From a virus, in IMG/VR virus record IMGVR_UViG_3300022542_000228, positions 1 through 28,303 of that record: a DNA stretch of 28,303 nucleotides. One strand, written 5' to 3'. The position numbers and the translations under genes were made by a program. The notes under the pieces are model-generated. The model ran no database searches and was not told the origin of the DNA. It worked only from the letters and a program-made list of their open reading frames with translations. Each line of letters opens with the position of its first letter. The first letter of the stretch is position 1. Positions 26,991 to 28,303 of the stretch are shown here, piece after piece.

Positions 26991-28256
26991 ATGTCATTCT
27001 GGCGCAAAGAAGACCCAGTTATAAAACAAGGTAAGTTCCCCTTAGTTGTCAAAGGGGGAATGTTCCCTACTCATAGGGCTTGCTGGGAATCAGAATATTT
27101 TTATAAGTTTTTAGTAGGTGGGTATGGCTCAGGAAAGACAAGATGGCTAGGAAAGAGAATGACAGCTTTATCTATTCTCAATGCGCCTCATCCCTGCATG
27201 ATTGTTTCACCTACTTACAAGATGGCAAAGAGAACTATCATACCAACAATAAAAGATTTATTGGACGGGAAAAATGTCAAGTATACATATCATAGCTCAG
27301 ATCATTATTTCACTATTTATTATAACGGTCATGTCGGTACTTTGTGGGTTGGTTCTGGTAATGACCCTGATAGCCTCAAAGGATCGAATCTCGCGGCAGC
27401 GGGTATTGATGAACCATTCCTACAAAAATATGAAGTTTTAACTCAATTATCAGCAAGGGTGAGGGAACCGCAGGCGACACATTCAGAGATATGTGCAGCA
27501 GGAACGCCAGAGGGAATAGGCGGCTGGGGATATGATATATGCGAGGGGGAATTAAAGAGCAATTATGATATAGGGGTATTCAGGGCAAAGACAAGCGAGA
27601 ACTTAGCATTACCAGAACATTATCTTGACAACCTTCGAAATACTTATGATAAGAAGATGCTGGAGGCGTACTTTGATGGCGAGTTTGTTACTATATCTAA
27701 TCTGCTTGTTTATTATAATTTTACAGATAAAAATATTATTGATGCGCCAGATCCCGGTGGGGATCTTTGTATTGGGCTGGATTTCAACGTCAATCCTATG
27801 GCTGGCGTTGTATTTTGGAAGCATGGAAACAGGATGCACTATATAGACGAAATAGAGCAGCCAAACAGCGATACGGAAACATGGATGCAGATAGCGCATG
27901 AAAGATATCCGGGTAGAATAAAGACGGCTTATCCAGACCCTACAGGTAAAAAGAGACAAACGAGCGCACAGGTAGGCCGGACGGATTTTACTATTATTCA
28001 GAATACAGGGGTGGAAGTTAAAGCCCGTAAGCAACAAGGCATAAGAGATAGGCATAATTCAGTTAATAAAAAGCTTGAGGACTTAACGTTGACAGTTTCC
28101 CCTAAATGTAAAAACCTAATCAGATACTTTAAATCATCGGCTCATGACGATACGGATGATTCAATGACACATTTACTTGATGGTGCTACTTACCCCGTAG
28201 GCTATCTTTATCCGATACGCAAACCACAACTCAAAGCATTAACCGCGAGGAAATAA
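26991..28256 (+). CDS. terL: Terminase large subunit
   Basis: This 421-aa packaging motor and nuclease has Walker A GGYGSGKT at residues 43-50, a Walker B-like LAAAGIDEP near 134-142, and coupling motif AAGTPEG near 169-175. The C-terminal RNase H-like nuclease has GLDFNVNPMAGV (D264), YPDPTGKKRQ (D316) and DDSMTHLLDG (390-399, third acidic residue). It cuts and translocates DNA into procapsids through the portal. It starts three bases after the small subunit stop. Confidence 0.95.
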   Translation: MSFWRKEDPVIKQGKFPLVVKGGMFPTHRACWESEYFYKFLVGGYGSGKTRWLGKRMTALSILNAPHPCMIVSPTYKMAKRTIIPTIKDLLDGKNVKYTYHSSDHYFTIYYNGHVGTLWVGSGNDPDSLKGSNLAAAGIDEPFLQKYEVLTQLSARVREPQATHSEICAAGTPEGIGGWGYDICEGELKSNYDIGVFRAKTSENLALPEHYLDNLRNTYDKKMLEAYFDGEFVTISNLLVYYNFTDKNIIDAPDPGGDLCIGLDFNVNPMAGVVFWKHGNRMHYIDEIEQPNSDTETWMQIAHERYPGRIKTAYPDPTGKKRQTSAQVGRTDFTIIQNTGVEVKARKQQGIRDRHNSVNKKLEDLTLTVSPKCKNLIRYFKSSAHDDTDDSMTHLLDGATYPVGYLYPIRKPQLKALTARK

Positions 28257-28257
28257 A

Positions 28258-28303
28258 ATGAATGTAGAATTTCCAAGACATCCAGATCTTGAAGTTATAC
28301 AAG
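28258..28303 (+). CDS. Start of the next gene (partial; portal position)
   Basis: After the terL stop an ATG begins MNVEFPRHPDLEVIQ and runs off the window. The gene after terL is usually the portal protein, but 15 residues are too few to confirm this. Confidence 0.45.
   Translation, partial: MNVEFPRHPDLEVIQ

Noticed and set aside
1-28303. Integrase, IntI or lysogeny repressor gene
   Set aside because: I looked for tyrosine or serine recombinase and repressor-plus-peptidase motifs in all accepted ORFs and found none; only short HTH proteins are present.

Overview
This 28.3-kb window is a stretch of a tailed bacteriophage (siphovirus-like) genome. Every gene I accept lies on the + strand, genes are tightly packed (ATGA and TAATG overlaps) and composition is AT-rich. 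A tape-measure protein implies a long tail. A DnaC-type helicase loader, Rad52-like annealing protein, SSB, NinB and a Gp157-like protein point to a phage of a Gram-negative-type bacterium, but I cannot name the host. No integrase, cI-like lysogeny repressor or intI integron integrase is in the window.

Layout. 1-10520: late genes, namely the end of a tail protein, tape measure, tail/baseplate proteins (one with a six-blade kelch propeller), a LamG-like protein, a coiled-coil membrane protein, a CheY-like receiver protein, an M15 endolysin and a 3-TM holin. 10521-10579: terminator. 10619-14183: early genes from a strong promoter (small HTH proteins, Gp157, a second promoter with a palindromic operator and a structured RNA, then rad52-like and ssb). 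14184-20948: an array of 22 small ORFs separated by about 20 imperfect inverted repeats. 20949-28303: a small unknown protein, VRR-NUC nuclease, replication initiator, helicase loader, HNH and NinB recombination proteins, two homing-type HNH genes, an FmdB-type zinc ribbon and the terminase subunits, ending in the first codons of the next gene.

The most striking part is the 14.2-20.9 kb array. Each repeat has the layout of an integron attC site: outer TAAC...GTTA boxes, a 5-7 nt unpaired spacer, an inner G(C/T)T(C)A box with one unpaired base, and a variable centre of 58-200 bp. The ORFs (54-111 aa) usually take their TAA stop from the TAAC box, and most have an AAAGGAGG-like ribosome binding site just after the GTTA box. 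In at least four cases the start codon lies inside the repeat and the ORF reads through the GTTA box, giving related leader peptides joined to unrelated bodies. Compared with attC sites I know (aadA1, VCR), the unpaired base lies on the opposite arm in nearly every site, so the sites look reversed relative to gene direction. I read this as an integrase-less, phage-borne cassette array, or a distinct attC-like system.

A second notable item is a pair of about 105-nt RNA elements (12324-12427 and 22620-22723), each just downstream of a promoter. Each has two hairpins whose 7-nt loops are perfectly complementary, and the paired bases differ between the copies in a compensatory way. A third is a 14-codon remnant resembling the ninB start, left upstream of an HNH gene that is followed by an intact ninB.
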